NCBI GenBank assembly: GCA_002422315.1
Contig: DIUJ01000014.1
Location: 19,101-46,418 of the forward strand
Length of the DNA: 27,318 bases
Reading direction: 5' to 3'
Source of the DNA: Bacteroidetes bacterium UBA6161
Lineage (GTDB): Bacteria; Bacteroidota; Bacteroidia; NS11-12g; UBA955
The translations under genes were made by a program, and so were the position numbers. The notes under the pieces were generated by a model, which was given only the letters and a program-made list of their open reading frames with translations, did no database searches and was not told the origin of the DNA. The stretch's first letter is position 1; each line of letters starts with the position of its first letter. Positions 20,027 through 27,318 of the stretch are shown piece by piece.

Positions 20027-22831
20027 ATGTCTGATAAAAAATTGTTTTTACTAGATGGTATGGCTTTAATCTACCGCTCGTATTTTGCATTTAGCCAAAA
20101 CCATCGCTATAACTCCAAAGGCTTGAACACTTCTACCATGTTTGGCTTCACCCTTACGCTTTTAGATCTTTTACAAAAAGAAAAGCCTAGCCATATTGCA
20201 GTGGTATTCGACACCTCCGAGCCAACAGAAAGACACGTAATTTTCCCGGAATACAAAGCACATAGAGAGGCTATGCCGGAGGATCTTTCCAAAAGCATTC
20301 CCTATATTTTCAAAATTATTGAAGCGTTTAATATTCCTGTAATTACCAAACCCGGCTTTGAAGCAGACGACATTATTGGTACACTTGCTCATAAAGGTAT
20401 TGACGCTGGATATACAACCTATATGATGACCCCCGACAAAGATTTTGCACAACTGGTAACACCCTCTGTTCTAATATACAAACCTGCAAAAAATGGAAAT
20501 GCACCTGAAATAATGGATGTGGAAGCAGTAAAACAGAAATGGGAAATTGAACACCCCATGCAAGTAATTGATATACTAGCCTTGTGGGGAGATGCCGTAG
20601 ACAATATTCCTGGAATACCTGGCTTTGGAGAAAAAACTGCGAAAAAACTAATCGCTCAATTTGGTTCTGTGGAGAATATGATAGCGAATGTGCATCAATT
20701 GAAGGGTAGCCAAAAAGAAAAAGTAGAAACCTTTGCAGAACAAGCGCTACTCTCCAAAAAACTTGCAACCATTTTGCTAGATGTACCAATTGAATTTGAT
20801 GAAAAATCCCTTACCGTAGACCCGCCAAATCTAAAAGAAATAGCAGAAATTTTTGCTGAATTAGAATTCAAAACCTTAATGGGCAAGATTAATCAAATAT
20901 ATGGTCAAAGCGTAGTTAAGGCTCCTGTAGCTAGTCAGCAACATGACTTATTTAGCCAAAATTTCCAATCCCAAACACAGCATGCAAACAATGAAGAAAT
21001 AGTAAGTTCGCAAGAGGAAATAGTCTATAAAACAATAGAAAATAGTAACGCTGCTTACACTCTGATTCATAATTTAGAAGAGCTATCCAAACTTGTAGAA
21101 GAAATAAACAATACAGACTCTTTTTGCTTTGATACGGAAACCGATGGTTTAGACACCCTAATGTGTAATATTCTAGGAATCTCTATAAGTACAAAAGCAA
21201 AACAGGGAGCATATATCCCTTTAAACCACGAAAGCAAAAAAGAGTATCTAGCACTACTAAAGCCCGTTTTTGAAAGCAATAAATTAAAAATCGCCCAAAA
21301 CCTTAAGTTTGATTTTGCAGTATTAAGAAAAGAAGGAATTATAATTCAAACTCCTTTTTTTGATACCATGCTTGCGCATTATTTAATAGAACCCGATAGA
21401 AGACATAAAATGGATGATTTGGCACGCCAATATCTTCAATATAGCCCTGTTTCTATTGAGGAACTAATTGGAAAAAAAGGTAAAAACCAAGGCAATATGA
21501 ACGATGTGCCTTTAGATATACTTGCCAAATATGCAGCGGAAGATGCCGACATTACATTGCAATTAAAAAACGCCTTTGCTCCTAAATTAAAGGAACTAGA
21601 GCTAGAAACTCTTTTTAATGAAATAGAAATGCCCTTAATCCCTGTGCTAGATAGCATGGAATCCGAAGGCGTGAGAATAGATACGGAATTCTTAAGTGAC
21701 TACTCCAAGGAACTAGAAACAGATATCCGCCTTTTAGAAAAAGAAATATACGAAATAGCAGGTGTTCAGTTTAATATAGCATCACCAAAGCAATTGGGAG
21801 AAATATTGTTTGATAAACTAAAACTCGACGACAAAGCTAAAAAAACTAAAACAGGCCAATACCAAACAAACGAAGAAGTTCTTCAAAAGCTAGAAAGCAA
21901 ACATGATATCATTAAAAACATATTGGATTTTAGAGAATTACAAAAACTAAAATCCACTTATGTAGATGCTCTTCCTTTGCTAATTAATGAAAATAGCAAA
22001 AAAATCCACACTTCATACAATCAAGCAGTAGCAGCTACGGGCCGCTTAAGTTCAAACAATCCTAACCTTCAAAATATTCCCATAAGAACAGAAAAAGGCA
22101 GGAGAATACGAAAAGCTTTTGTACCCTCCGATTCTGAACATAGCCTACTATCTATTGACTACTCCCAAATAGAACTAAGGGTTATCGCTTCTATGAGTAA
22201 AGATGAAAATATGATTTCTGCATTTAATCAAAACCTTGATATACACACAGCCACTGCTGCCAAAGTTTTTGGAGTAGCTTACGAAGAGGTAGACAAAGAA
22301 ATGCGTAGAAGGGCTAAAACAGTAAATTTTGGAATTATCTATGGAATCTCTGCTTTTGGTTTAAGCGAACGAATTGGCATATCTAGAACCGAAGCAAAAG
22401 CCATAATCGACAATTACTTTTTGCAATTCCCTGCGATTAAAAGATATATGGACGATACAATTGCCTTTGCCAAAGAACATGGCTATGTAAAAACCCTTCT
22501 TGGAAGAAGAAGGTATGTGCCCGATATACATTCAAACAATGCTACAGTAAGGGGGTTTGCAGAGCGAAATGCAATAAATGCTCCTATACAAGGAACAGCA
22601 GCAGATATGATTAAAATTGCTATGATTGAAATACATTCTGCGTTAAAAGAAGCCAATCTAAAAAGCAAAATGATACTTCAGGTGCATGACGAGTTGGTGT
22701 TTGATGTTTTGCATAGCGAAATGGATAAAGTAAAATCAATTGCCTTAGAAAAAATGCAAAAAGCCATGAAATTAGAAGTTCCTTTAGTTGCAGAATATGG
22801 TGTGGGAGAAAACTGGCTGGAAGCACATTAA
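20027..22831 (+). CDS. polA: DNA polymerase I with intact proofreading domain
   Basis: The 934-residue enzyme has all three Pol I domains. Residues 1 to about 290 are the 5' nuclease (LFLLDGMALIYRSYFAF, KPGFEADDIIGTLA, TPDKDFAQLV, GDAVDNIPGIPGFGEKTA). Residues about 345-530 are a 3'-5' exonuclease with its acidic residues: CFDTETDG (Asp369, Glu371), AQNLKFDFAVL and YAAEDADITLQL. Many bacterial Pol I enzymes have lost these; here they look functional. The polymerase domain has motif A DYSQIELR (Asp711), motif B RRRAKTVNFGIIYG and motif C VHDELVF (Asp888). It fills gaps, removes RNA primers and serves excision repair. The start MSDKKLFLLDG is conserved, which makes the close promoter notable. 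Confidence 0.98.
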   Translation: MSDKKLFLLDGMALIYRSYFAFSQNHRYNSKGLNTSTMFGFTLTLLDLLQKEKPSHIAVVFDTSEPTERHVIFPEYKAHREAMPEDLSKSIPYIFKIIEAFNIPVITKPGFEADDIIGTLAHKGIDAGYTTYMMTPDKDFAQLVTPSVLIYKPAKNGNAPEIMDVEAVKQKWEIEHPMQVIDILALWGDAVDNIPGIPGFGEKTAKKLIAQFGSVENMIANVHQLKGSQKEKVETFAEQALLSKKLATILLDVPIEFDEKSLTVDPPNLKEIAEIFAELEFKTLMGKINQIYGQSVVKAPVASQQHDLFSQNFQSQTQHANNEEIVSSQEEIVYKTIENSNAAYTLIHNLEELSKLVEEINNTDSFCFDTETDGLDTLMCNILGISISTKAKQGAYIPLNHESKKEYLALLKPVFESNKLKIAQNLKFDFAVLRKEGIIIQTPFFDTMLAHYLIEPDRRHKMDDLARQYLQYSPVSIEELIGKKGKNQGNMNDVPLDILAKYAAEDADITLQLKNAFAPKLKELELETLFNEIEMPLIPVLDSMESEGVRIDTEFLSDYSKELETDIRLLEKEIYEIAGVQFNIASPKQLGEILFDKLKLDDKAKKTKTGQYQTNEEVLQKLESKHDIIKNILDFRELQKLKSTYVDALPLLINENSKKIHTSYNQAVAATGRLSSNNPNLQNIPIRTEKGRRIRKAFVPSDSEHSLLSIDYSQIELRVIASMSKDENMISAFNQNLDIHTATAAKVFGVAYEEVDKEMRRRAKTVNFGIIYGISAFGLSERIGISRTEAKAIIDNYFLQFPAIKRYMDDTIAFAKEHGYVKTLLGRRRYVPDIHSNNATVRGFAERNAINAPIQGTAADMIKIAMIEIHSALKEANLKSKMILQVHDELVFDVLHSEMDKVKSIALEKMQKAMKLEVPLVAEYGVGENWLEAH

Positions 22832-22832
22832 A

Positions 22833-22862
22833 TACTATCTTCTGTAAAACAGAAACTTAGTA
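22833..22862 (+). terminator. Hairpin after polA without a T run
   Basis: TTCTGT (22840-22845) pairs with ACAGAA (22849-22854) around AAA, and TACTA (22833-22837) with TAGTA (22858-22862) extends the stem past an internal loop. It begins two bases after the polA stop. No U tract follows, so termination strength is doubtful. Confidence 0.35.
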
Positions 22863-22929
22863 TATAAATTTGTATTTGTCAGAGTACTTTTTCATTTTTT
22901 ATAGTTTCTTTGCCTAAAAGAAATAAACA

Positions 22930-25596
22930 ATGAAAAAATATTTACTCTTTATAGCTTGCCTTTTAATACTGCAATCAAAAGCGCAAGTTCCAAATAATGT
23001 ACCTACAAATGGGCTTTTACTATGGCTAGGTTTTAGCGGCAATACAATAGATTCGAGTGGAAATGGAAACCACGCTACAAACTATGGGGCAAGTTTAACA
23101 ACGGATAGAAACAATAAATCCAATAGCGCATATTCCTTCAATGGAACCAATCAATATTTACAGGTTGCTGCCCCAAGTTTTTCCTTTGCCGATACCTCCA
23201 AATTCACTTTTTCAATTTGGTTGTATAAAAAAGCAAGTACTGGCGTAGCAATGATACATGCTACTACAGCTGCCAATAACTTTATCTATATGATAGGTGG
23301 CGCTTCAAACACTTCTTACGGTACAAACAAGCAACAATCTGCATGGATTTGGGCAACTTGCGCTCATACATTAAATCAATGGGTAAACTATACTTGTGTT
23401 TACAATTCAGGATCTATGAGTCTATACAAAAATGGAGTACTTGAATCTACCGCATCTTACAACCACACAGGAGCCACAAGGGCTACATTACCCCTTTTTA
23501 TAGGAAGTGGAATAAATGCAAACTATTTTGAAGGAGACGTGGACGATATTGGAATATGGAACAGAGCACTGAGCGCTTCTGAAATAGCTGTATTGTATCA
23601 AGATTGCGACAATCTGATAACACAACAACCATTGTCACAAACTAGAACAGTAGGCTCCAATGCCCAATTCTATGCCTCGGCCGGAAACAATGCCACATAC
23701 CAATGGCAAGTGAACAACGGAAATGGATTTGTAAATGTGGTAAACAATACCCAGTATAGCGGTGCTACTAACCAAGGACTTTTAGTAAGAAGGGTAACTT
23801 TTGCAAATGACAGTACAAAATTTCGTTGCATAGTAAACCTAGCAAGTTGTACAGACACCACAGAAGAAGTAGACCTTTATGTAATTTGTGGCAAACTATT
23901 TTCAGATCAGCCTAAAAATGCTACGGCCTCTCAAGGTGCTAGCGCTAGTTTTAGCGTATCTACAAATATCAACACACTATCTCAATTCCAATGGCAAGTA
24001 AACTTAGGAAATGGCTACCAAAACCTCTCAAACCAACCCAATGTTATGGGTGTAGATTCTACAGTACTAAGCTTAAGCGACCTTTCTAGCACTTGGAATA
24101 GTGCAAAAATAAGATGTATTGTAAACTATGCATCGTGTACAGATACTTCCACTGAGGCAGAACTAACTGTTTTAAACTGTCCCGTATTAATCCCTACCCA
24201 ACCTCAAAGCCTGAGTATTTATGTTACCCAAAATGCAAGTTTTTATTCCCCAATTGCCGACACTGCAACCAAGCTACAATGGCAGATAAACCAAGGTTCG
24301 GGATTCACTAATCTACTTGACAATATTACTTTTAATGGAAGTATAACAGATTCTTTACAAATAATTCAAGCATCTAAATCACTCCACCTTTCAGAATTTA
24401 GGCTTATTGCACGAAAACAAACTTGCGCAGATACATCACAAATAGCTACTTTAAGTGTGATAAGCTGCCCCTCACTTATAGACTCTATATCGGGTAAAAC
24501 ACAAAAATATGTGGCAGATAACACAACTTTGCATACGCATAGCAACGATCAGAACCTTACTTACCAGTGGCAAGTTAAGCAAATGAACACCTTTTCTAAT
24601 ATTTCCAATAGCGGCAAATATTCTGGTACAAATACTGCTTCCCTCACAATCAATAATTTGACCCTGGCCGAAAACAACAGAGAATTTAGGTGTATAGTTT
24701 CTAAAACAGGTACGCCTTGTGTAGATACAAGTAACTCATTGATTTTAAAGGTGAATTCTTGCCCTAATTTAATAAGCAATTCGCTTTCAAATTTTAGCGG
24801 ATTTATAAATGATACGTTAAACTTAGAATGTATTGTAAGTATTCCCAACACAGAAGTACAATGGCAATCCAATGAAGGTGGTGTTTTTACAAACCTTAGT
24901 GACCAAAACCAAATTTCAGGCTCAAATTCAAGTAAACTAGAAATAAACGGATTAAGCATTGCATTTAACAATATCCAAATGAGGGCAATAGCAGGCTATG
25001 AAAGCTGTTTAGACACATCCAATACTGCTATAATATGGGTGAGAGAATGTTCTCCTTGGATAAGCAAGCAGCCAATCGACACAGATGCTTTGTTAACAGA
25101 AAACGCCTTCTTTGAAATTGAAGATACAGAATCCGGATTAGATTACGTTTGGCAATTAAAAATTGGTAGTGTATTCGAAAACCTAGAAGACAATTCAAAA
25201 TACAATGGTACAAATACTACAAAACTATCAATCCTGAATATAACCGAAACAGATTTTGGCAATGAATATCGTTGTATAGTAAGCAAAGGCTCTTGTGTAG
25301 ATACATCTAGCTCCGCCAAACTCTCTAAAAAAGAAACTATTAACATTAAAAAAATCCAACTTTCTGAACATTATAGAATTTTCCCTAATCCAGCGAATAT
25401 CTCTTTACAAGTTGTTATGTTATCTAACAATTCCAAAGCTGTTGAATATAGCATAGTAGACCAAATAGGGAGAAAAATGATACAAGGCAAGCAACCTTTT
25501 AATTCGGACAATTTTACCATAGATATTAAAGATTTAAATTCAGGTATTTATTACCTTGAAATAGATAACCAAACCTTAATTTTTATTAAGGAATAA
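22930..25596 (+). CDS. T9SS-secreted LamG protein with six Ig-like repeats
   Basis: This 888-residue exported protein starts with a signal peptide (MKKYLLFIACLLILQSKAQ). Residues about 28-225 are a LamG/concanavalin-like jelly roll (LLLWLGFSGNTIDSSGNGNH, YSFNGTNQYLQV, FSIWLYKK, DDIGIWNRALSASEI). Six Ig-like units of 94-98 residues follow, starting at Cys 226, 320, 417, 513, 611 and 707; each has a central WQ (often QWQV), an xFRC-type Cys strand and a CxDT(S/T) motif. Residues about 803-888 are a T9SS type A sorting domain (YRIFPNPANISLQVV, LNSGIYYLEI). It is probably a cell-surface or released adhesin or glycan binder. A TTTCTTTG box at 22905-22912 may be its -7 element. A strong terminator follows. 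Confidence 0.88.
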   Translation: MKKYLLFIACLLILQSKAQVPNNVPTNGLLLWLGFSGNTIDSSGNGNHATNYGASLTTDRNNKSNSAYSFNGTNQYLQVAAPSFSFADTSKFTFSIWLYKKASTGVAMIHATTAANNFIYMIGGASNTSYGTNKQQSAWIWATCAHTLNQWVNYTCVYNSGSMSLYKNGVLESTASYNHTGATRATLPLFIGSGINANYFEGDVDDIGIWNRALSASEIAVLYQDCDNLITQQPLSQTRTVGSNAQFYASAGNNATYQWQVNNGNGFVNVVNNTQYSGATNQGLLVRRVTFANDSTKFRCIVNLASCTDTTEEVDLYVICGKLFSDQPKNATASQGASASFSVSTNINTLSQFQWQVNLGNGYQNLSNQPNVMGVDSTVLSLSDLSSTWNSAKIRCIVNYASCTDTSTEAELTVLNCPVLIPTQPQSLSIYVTQNASFYSPIADTATKLQWQINQGSGFTNLLDNITFNGSITDSLQIIQASKSLHLSEFRLIARKQTCADTSQIATLSVISCPSLIDSISGKTQKYVADNTTLHTHSNDQNLTYQWQVKQMNTFSNISNSGKYSGTNTASLTINNLTLAENNREFRCIVSKTGTPCVDTSNSLILKVNSCPNLISNSLSNFSGFINDTLNLECIVSIPNTEVQWQSNEGGVFTNLSDQNQISGSNSSKLEINGLSIAFNNIQMRAIAGYESCLDTSNTAIIWVRECSPWISKQPIDTDALLTENAFFEIEDTESGLDYVWQLKIGSVFENLEDNSKYNGTNTTKLSILNITETDFGNEYRCIVSKGSCVDTSSSAKLSKKETINIKKIQLSEHYRIFPNPANISLQVVMLSNNSKAVEYSIVDQIGRKMIQGKQPFNSDNFTIDIKDLNSGIYYLEIDNQTLIFIKE

Positions 25597-25605
25597 ACCA
25601 CAACC

Positions 25606-25644
25606 ACAAAAAAGGGGCTTGAAAATTTCAAGCCCCTTTTTTGT
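25606..25644. terminator. Bidirectional terminator between convergent genes
   Basis: A near-uninterrupted stem joins 25606-25621 (includes AAAAAAGGGGCTTG) to 25629-25644 (CAAGCCCCTTTTTT). The A/T flanks give a U run on either strand. It serves the LamG gene (stop at 25596) and the OmpA-family gene (stop at 25686). Confidence 0.9.
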
Positions 25645-25685
25645 GTTACAACATTCAGTACCAAAAAGCAAATTTAGCTTGCTAA

Positions 25686-26522
25686 TTAGTTCTCTAATAG
25701 TTTAAAAAACTGATCTAATTGAGGAAGTATAACAATTCTAGTTCTCCTATTTAAGGCTCTTCCTTGGTCTGTGGTATTAGAGGATACAGGAACGTATTCC
25801 GAACGGCCTGCTGCTATTATTCTATTTGGGCTGATTTTGTAATCTATTTGCAAAATTCTACTTACAGAAGTAGCTCTAAGTACACTTAAATCCCAGTTAT
25901 CTTTCACAAAACCTCCTTTAATTGGTTTGTTGTCTGTATGTCCTTCTACCATAAACTGCAAACCTGAGTGCATGTTTAAGACCCTAGCTACTTTGCCTAA
26001 AACATCTTTAGCATTTGCAGAAACCTCATAACTACCACTCTTAAACAACAACTTGTCTGAAATAGAAACAAATACGGCACTACCTTCTACACTTACTTGT
26101 ATGTCTTCGTCATTTACATCAATTAAAGCTTTCTTAATGTTCATCACCAAAGCCATATTCAAGGAGTCTTTTCTTGCCATTTCTGTTTGAAGATTTTTAA
26201 TATAGGCATCCTTAGAATTAAGATTTTCTATTGACTTTTTTATGCTTTCCGCCTGTTCTTTGCTTATCACAGAAAGATTGGACATTTGATTGATTAAAGC
26301 ATTTGAATTGGCTTTTAATGAAACAATTTCCTCTTCTAGTGCTTGTATGTTTTTTTGCTTTCCTTCATTTTCTAGCTTACATCTATCCAACTCCATTTGA
26401 GTGAAAGAATGTGCCTTTGTTTCCGCATCCAAAAGCTTTACCTGTTCATTAAATTTCTTTTTACTTACACAACCTTGTAAAAACATCACAAGAATTGAAG
26501 CTAGTACTACGTTTTTTTTCAT
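25686..26522 (-). CDS. OmpA-family peptidoglycan-binding lipoprotein
   Basis: Start 26522 gives 278 residues with a lipoprotein signal (VVLASILVMFLQGC, lipidated Cys18); the frame's earlier ATG at 26546 adds MRFVNIYN ahead of the signal and is less likely. Residues about 20-125 are a long coiled coil (LEEEIVSLKANSNALINQ). Residues about 150-270 are an OmpA/MotB-type domain with LQFMVEGHTDNKPIKGG, DNWDLSVLRATSVSRIL, RIIAAGRSEYVPV and NRRTRIVI; the NxxLSxxRAxxV and NRR features bind peptidoglycan. The protein likely ties the outer membrane to the cell wall. It stands alone as a transcription unit, and I see no convincing promoter box upstream. Confidence 0.9.
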   Translation of the reverse strand: MKKNVVLASILVMFLQGCVSKKKFNEQVKLLDAETKAHSFTQMELDRCKLENEGKQKNIQALEEEIVSLKANSNALINQMSNLSVISKEQAESIKKSIENLNSKDAYIKNLQTEMARKDSLNMALVMNIKKALIDVNDEDIQVSVEGSAVFVSISDKLLFKSGSYEVSANAKDVLGKVARVLNMHSGLQFMVEGHTDNKPIKGGFVKDNWDLSVLRATSVSRILQIDYKISPNRIIAAGRSEYVPVSSNTTDQGRALNRRTRIVILPQLDQFFKLLEN

Positions 26523-26546
26523 ATTGTATATGTTTACAAATCTCAT

Positions 26547-26844
26547 GCAAATAAATCATGTTTTCTTATATCATTTGGCTCCCCAAAAAAAAAATCCTGA
26601 AATACAATGCTTTATTTTTTATTAAATACATTATCCTGTTTTATAACGTAAAAACCTAACAAGAAGGGTCTTTCCATTTTCCCAAGAGAGTTAAGAAAGA
26701 CTAAATACCATTTTACTCTTGTTACTTAGTTTACAAAACAATATACAAACCTGACCTAAGTATGCAAACTTGCATCAAAAAAAAGGGAGAAACTTGCGTT
26801 TCTCCCTTTTAAAATTAGAATTTATGTTTTAGAGTTTTGAACTC
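26547..26844. other. Intergenic stretch with a terminator only
   Basis: No reading frame looks protein-like. The right part holds the terminator of the PKD/T9SS gene (26777-26810). A small inverted pair, GTCTTTC (26668-26674) and GAAAGAC (26695-26701), and ATGCAA/TTGCAT (26762-26767 with 26770-26775) are weak. No promoter consensus for the OmpA-family gene was found. Confidence 0.5.
26777..26810 (-). terminator. Terminator of the PKD/T9SS gene
   Basis: AAAAGGGAGAAAC (26781-26793) pairs perfectly with GTTTCTCCCTTTT (26798-26810) around TTGC. The minus transcript then meets a U run from the A run at 26777-26784. It lies 34 bases past the stop at 26845. Confidence 0.88.
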
Positions 26845-27318
26845 TTATTTAGAAATCTGTATTTTTTGAATTCCTACTGCATTACTAGAAGTTAGTTTTA
26901 CAAAGTACATGCCATTTGCCATGCCACTTAGGTTTACTTTTCCTCCGTTTGCTTGTAGGTCTTTTACTGTTGTAGTTAAGATGACACTTCCTACTGCATC
27001 CATTACTTGTACTGTTGCAGTTGGCTCAGATACTTTTACCATTTCCACATAGAATAAGCCAGTGCTTGGGTTTGGATATACCACAAAACCACTCTCTTTT
27101 TCTACTCCTCCTACGCTTACTAGGTCTACAGATACTGTTTTCTCTGCTCTACATTCGCAGCCATCGTTGGATTTTGCAACCATCGTTACTGTAAATACCC
27201 CATCTCTATTGTAATTACGTTCACTCACAGCACTAGTGCTGCTTGAACCGTCGCCAAAGAACCAGCTATAGTTTAGGTTTGCATCTGCTCCTGGAGTACT
27301 TCCGTTACTTGGGGTAAA
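26845..27318 (-). CDS. T9SS-secreted PKD-domain protein, 3' part only
   Basis: The frame stays open to the right edge, so this is the C-terminal 157 residues of a longer protein; no true start is in the window. The first part reads FTPSNGSTPGADANLNYSWF then FGDGSSSTSAVSERNYNRDG and VFTVTMVAKSNDGCECRAEK, a PKD domain (WxFGDG core, then the YNRDGVFTVTM strand). Residues after VYPNPSTGLFYVEM form a T9SS type A sorting domain with VQVMDAVGSVILTT and MANGMYFVKL. It is thus the end of a secreted surface protein, probably multi-domain. A GTG at 27226-27228 could be mistaken for a start but interrupts the PKD domain. Confidence 0.85.
   Translation of the reverse strand, partial: FTPSNGSTPGADANLNYSWFFGDGSSSTSAVSERNYNRDGVFTVTMVAKSNDGCECRAEKTVSVDLVSVGGVEKESGFVVYPNPSTGLFYVEMVKVSEPTATVQVMDAVGSVILTTTVKDLQANGGKVNLSGMANGMYFVKLTSSNAVGIQKIQISK

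Noticed and set aside
20373..20789. 138-codon frame antisense to polA
   Set aside because: It overlaps the conserved 5' nuclease domain, has shadow-type composition and no promoter or family motif.
22930..25596. Ig-like units as recent tandem DNA repeats or phase-variable repeats
   Set aside because: The DNA of the units is strongly diverged and I see no exact tandem copies or short unit slippage tracts.
1..27318. CRISPR array, restriction, toxin-antitoxin, phage or other defence genes
   Set aside because: I looked for regularly spaced repeats and for characteristic proteins of these systems and found none.

Overview
The window is AT-rich chromosomal DNA from a member of the Bacteroidota. 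Three proteins end in type IX secretion (T9SS) type A C-terminal domains. There is a TonB-dependent receptor of the carboxypeptidase-regulatory-domain type. Most genes lack a Shine-Dalgarno sequence, and most promoters I can see are the Bacteroidota form (TTTG, then 18-20 bases, then TAnnTTTG). I cannot name the genus. Most genes are housekeeping genes. I saw no transposase, integrase, CRISPR array, phage gene or defence cassette.

Layout. Positions 1-417 hold the possible tail of a gene and a cluster of three unrelated palindromes. The minus strand then carries an acyl-CoA carboxylase beta subunit with yebC (418-2723), a T9SS-secreted jelly-roll protein (2887-3756), an SNF2 helicase (3824-6769), a tRNA-Gln-prs-rplY unit (8609 down to 6937), frr (8674-9234), a lipoprotein with a Pmp3/YqaE-like tail (9326-10039) and gap (10186-11178). 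Two plus-strand tRNA genes, Glu and His, follow at 11297-11553, each with its own promoter and terminator. Next on the minus strand are a cysteine-rich Spy/CpxP-like lipoprotein (11725-12408), a TonB receptor with a partner lipoprotein (12595-15485) and a small conserved protein (15558-15920). A repeat-bearing gap and tRNA-Val (minus) follow. The plus strand then has an AsmA-family protein (16615-19122), and a family 2 glycosyltransferase (minus) diverges from polA (plus). The right end has a large secreted LamG/Ig-repeat protein (plus), an OmpA-family lipoprotein (minus) and the 3' end of a PKD/T9SS protein (minus) that runs off the window.

How the genes fit together. prs, rplY, frr, yebC and the tRNAs serve nucleotide supply and translation; gap and the carboxylase serve central carbon metabolism. 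The receptor/lipoprotein pair looks like an outer-membrane uptake unit, probably for a metal. The T9SS proteins, OmpA protein, AsmA protein and lipoproteins belong to the cell envelope. Placing the promoter boxes let me correct several starts: gap, the Cys-rich lipoprotein and the AsmA protein, which appears to start at TTG.

The items most worth a second look are a terminator-like hairpin pressed against the TonB receptor start codon, a tRNA-His gene with two adjacent acceptor-stem mismatches, near-leaderless promoters on the divergent polA/glycosyltransferase pair, a lipoprotein fused to membrane helices, and a Cys-rich Spy-like lipoprotein. I did not find a clearly new multi-gene system.
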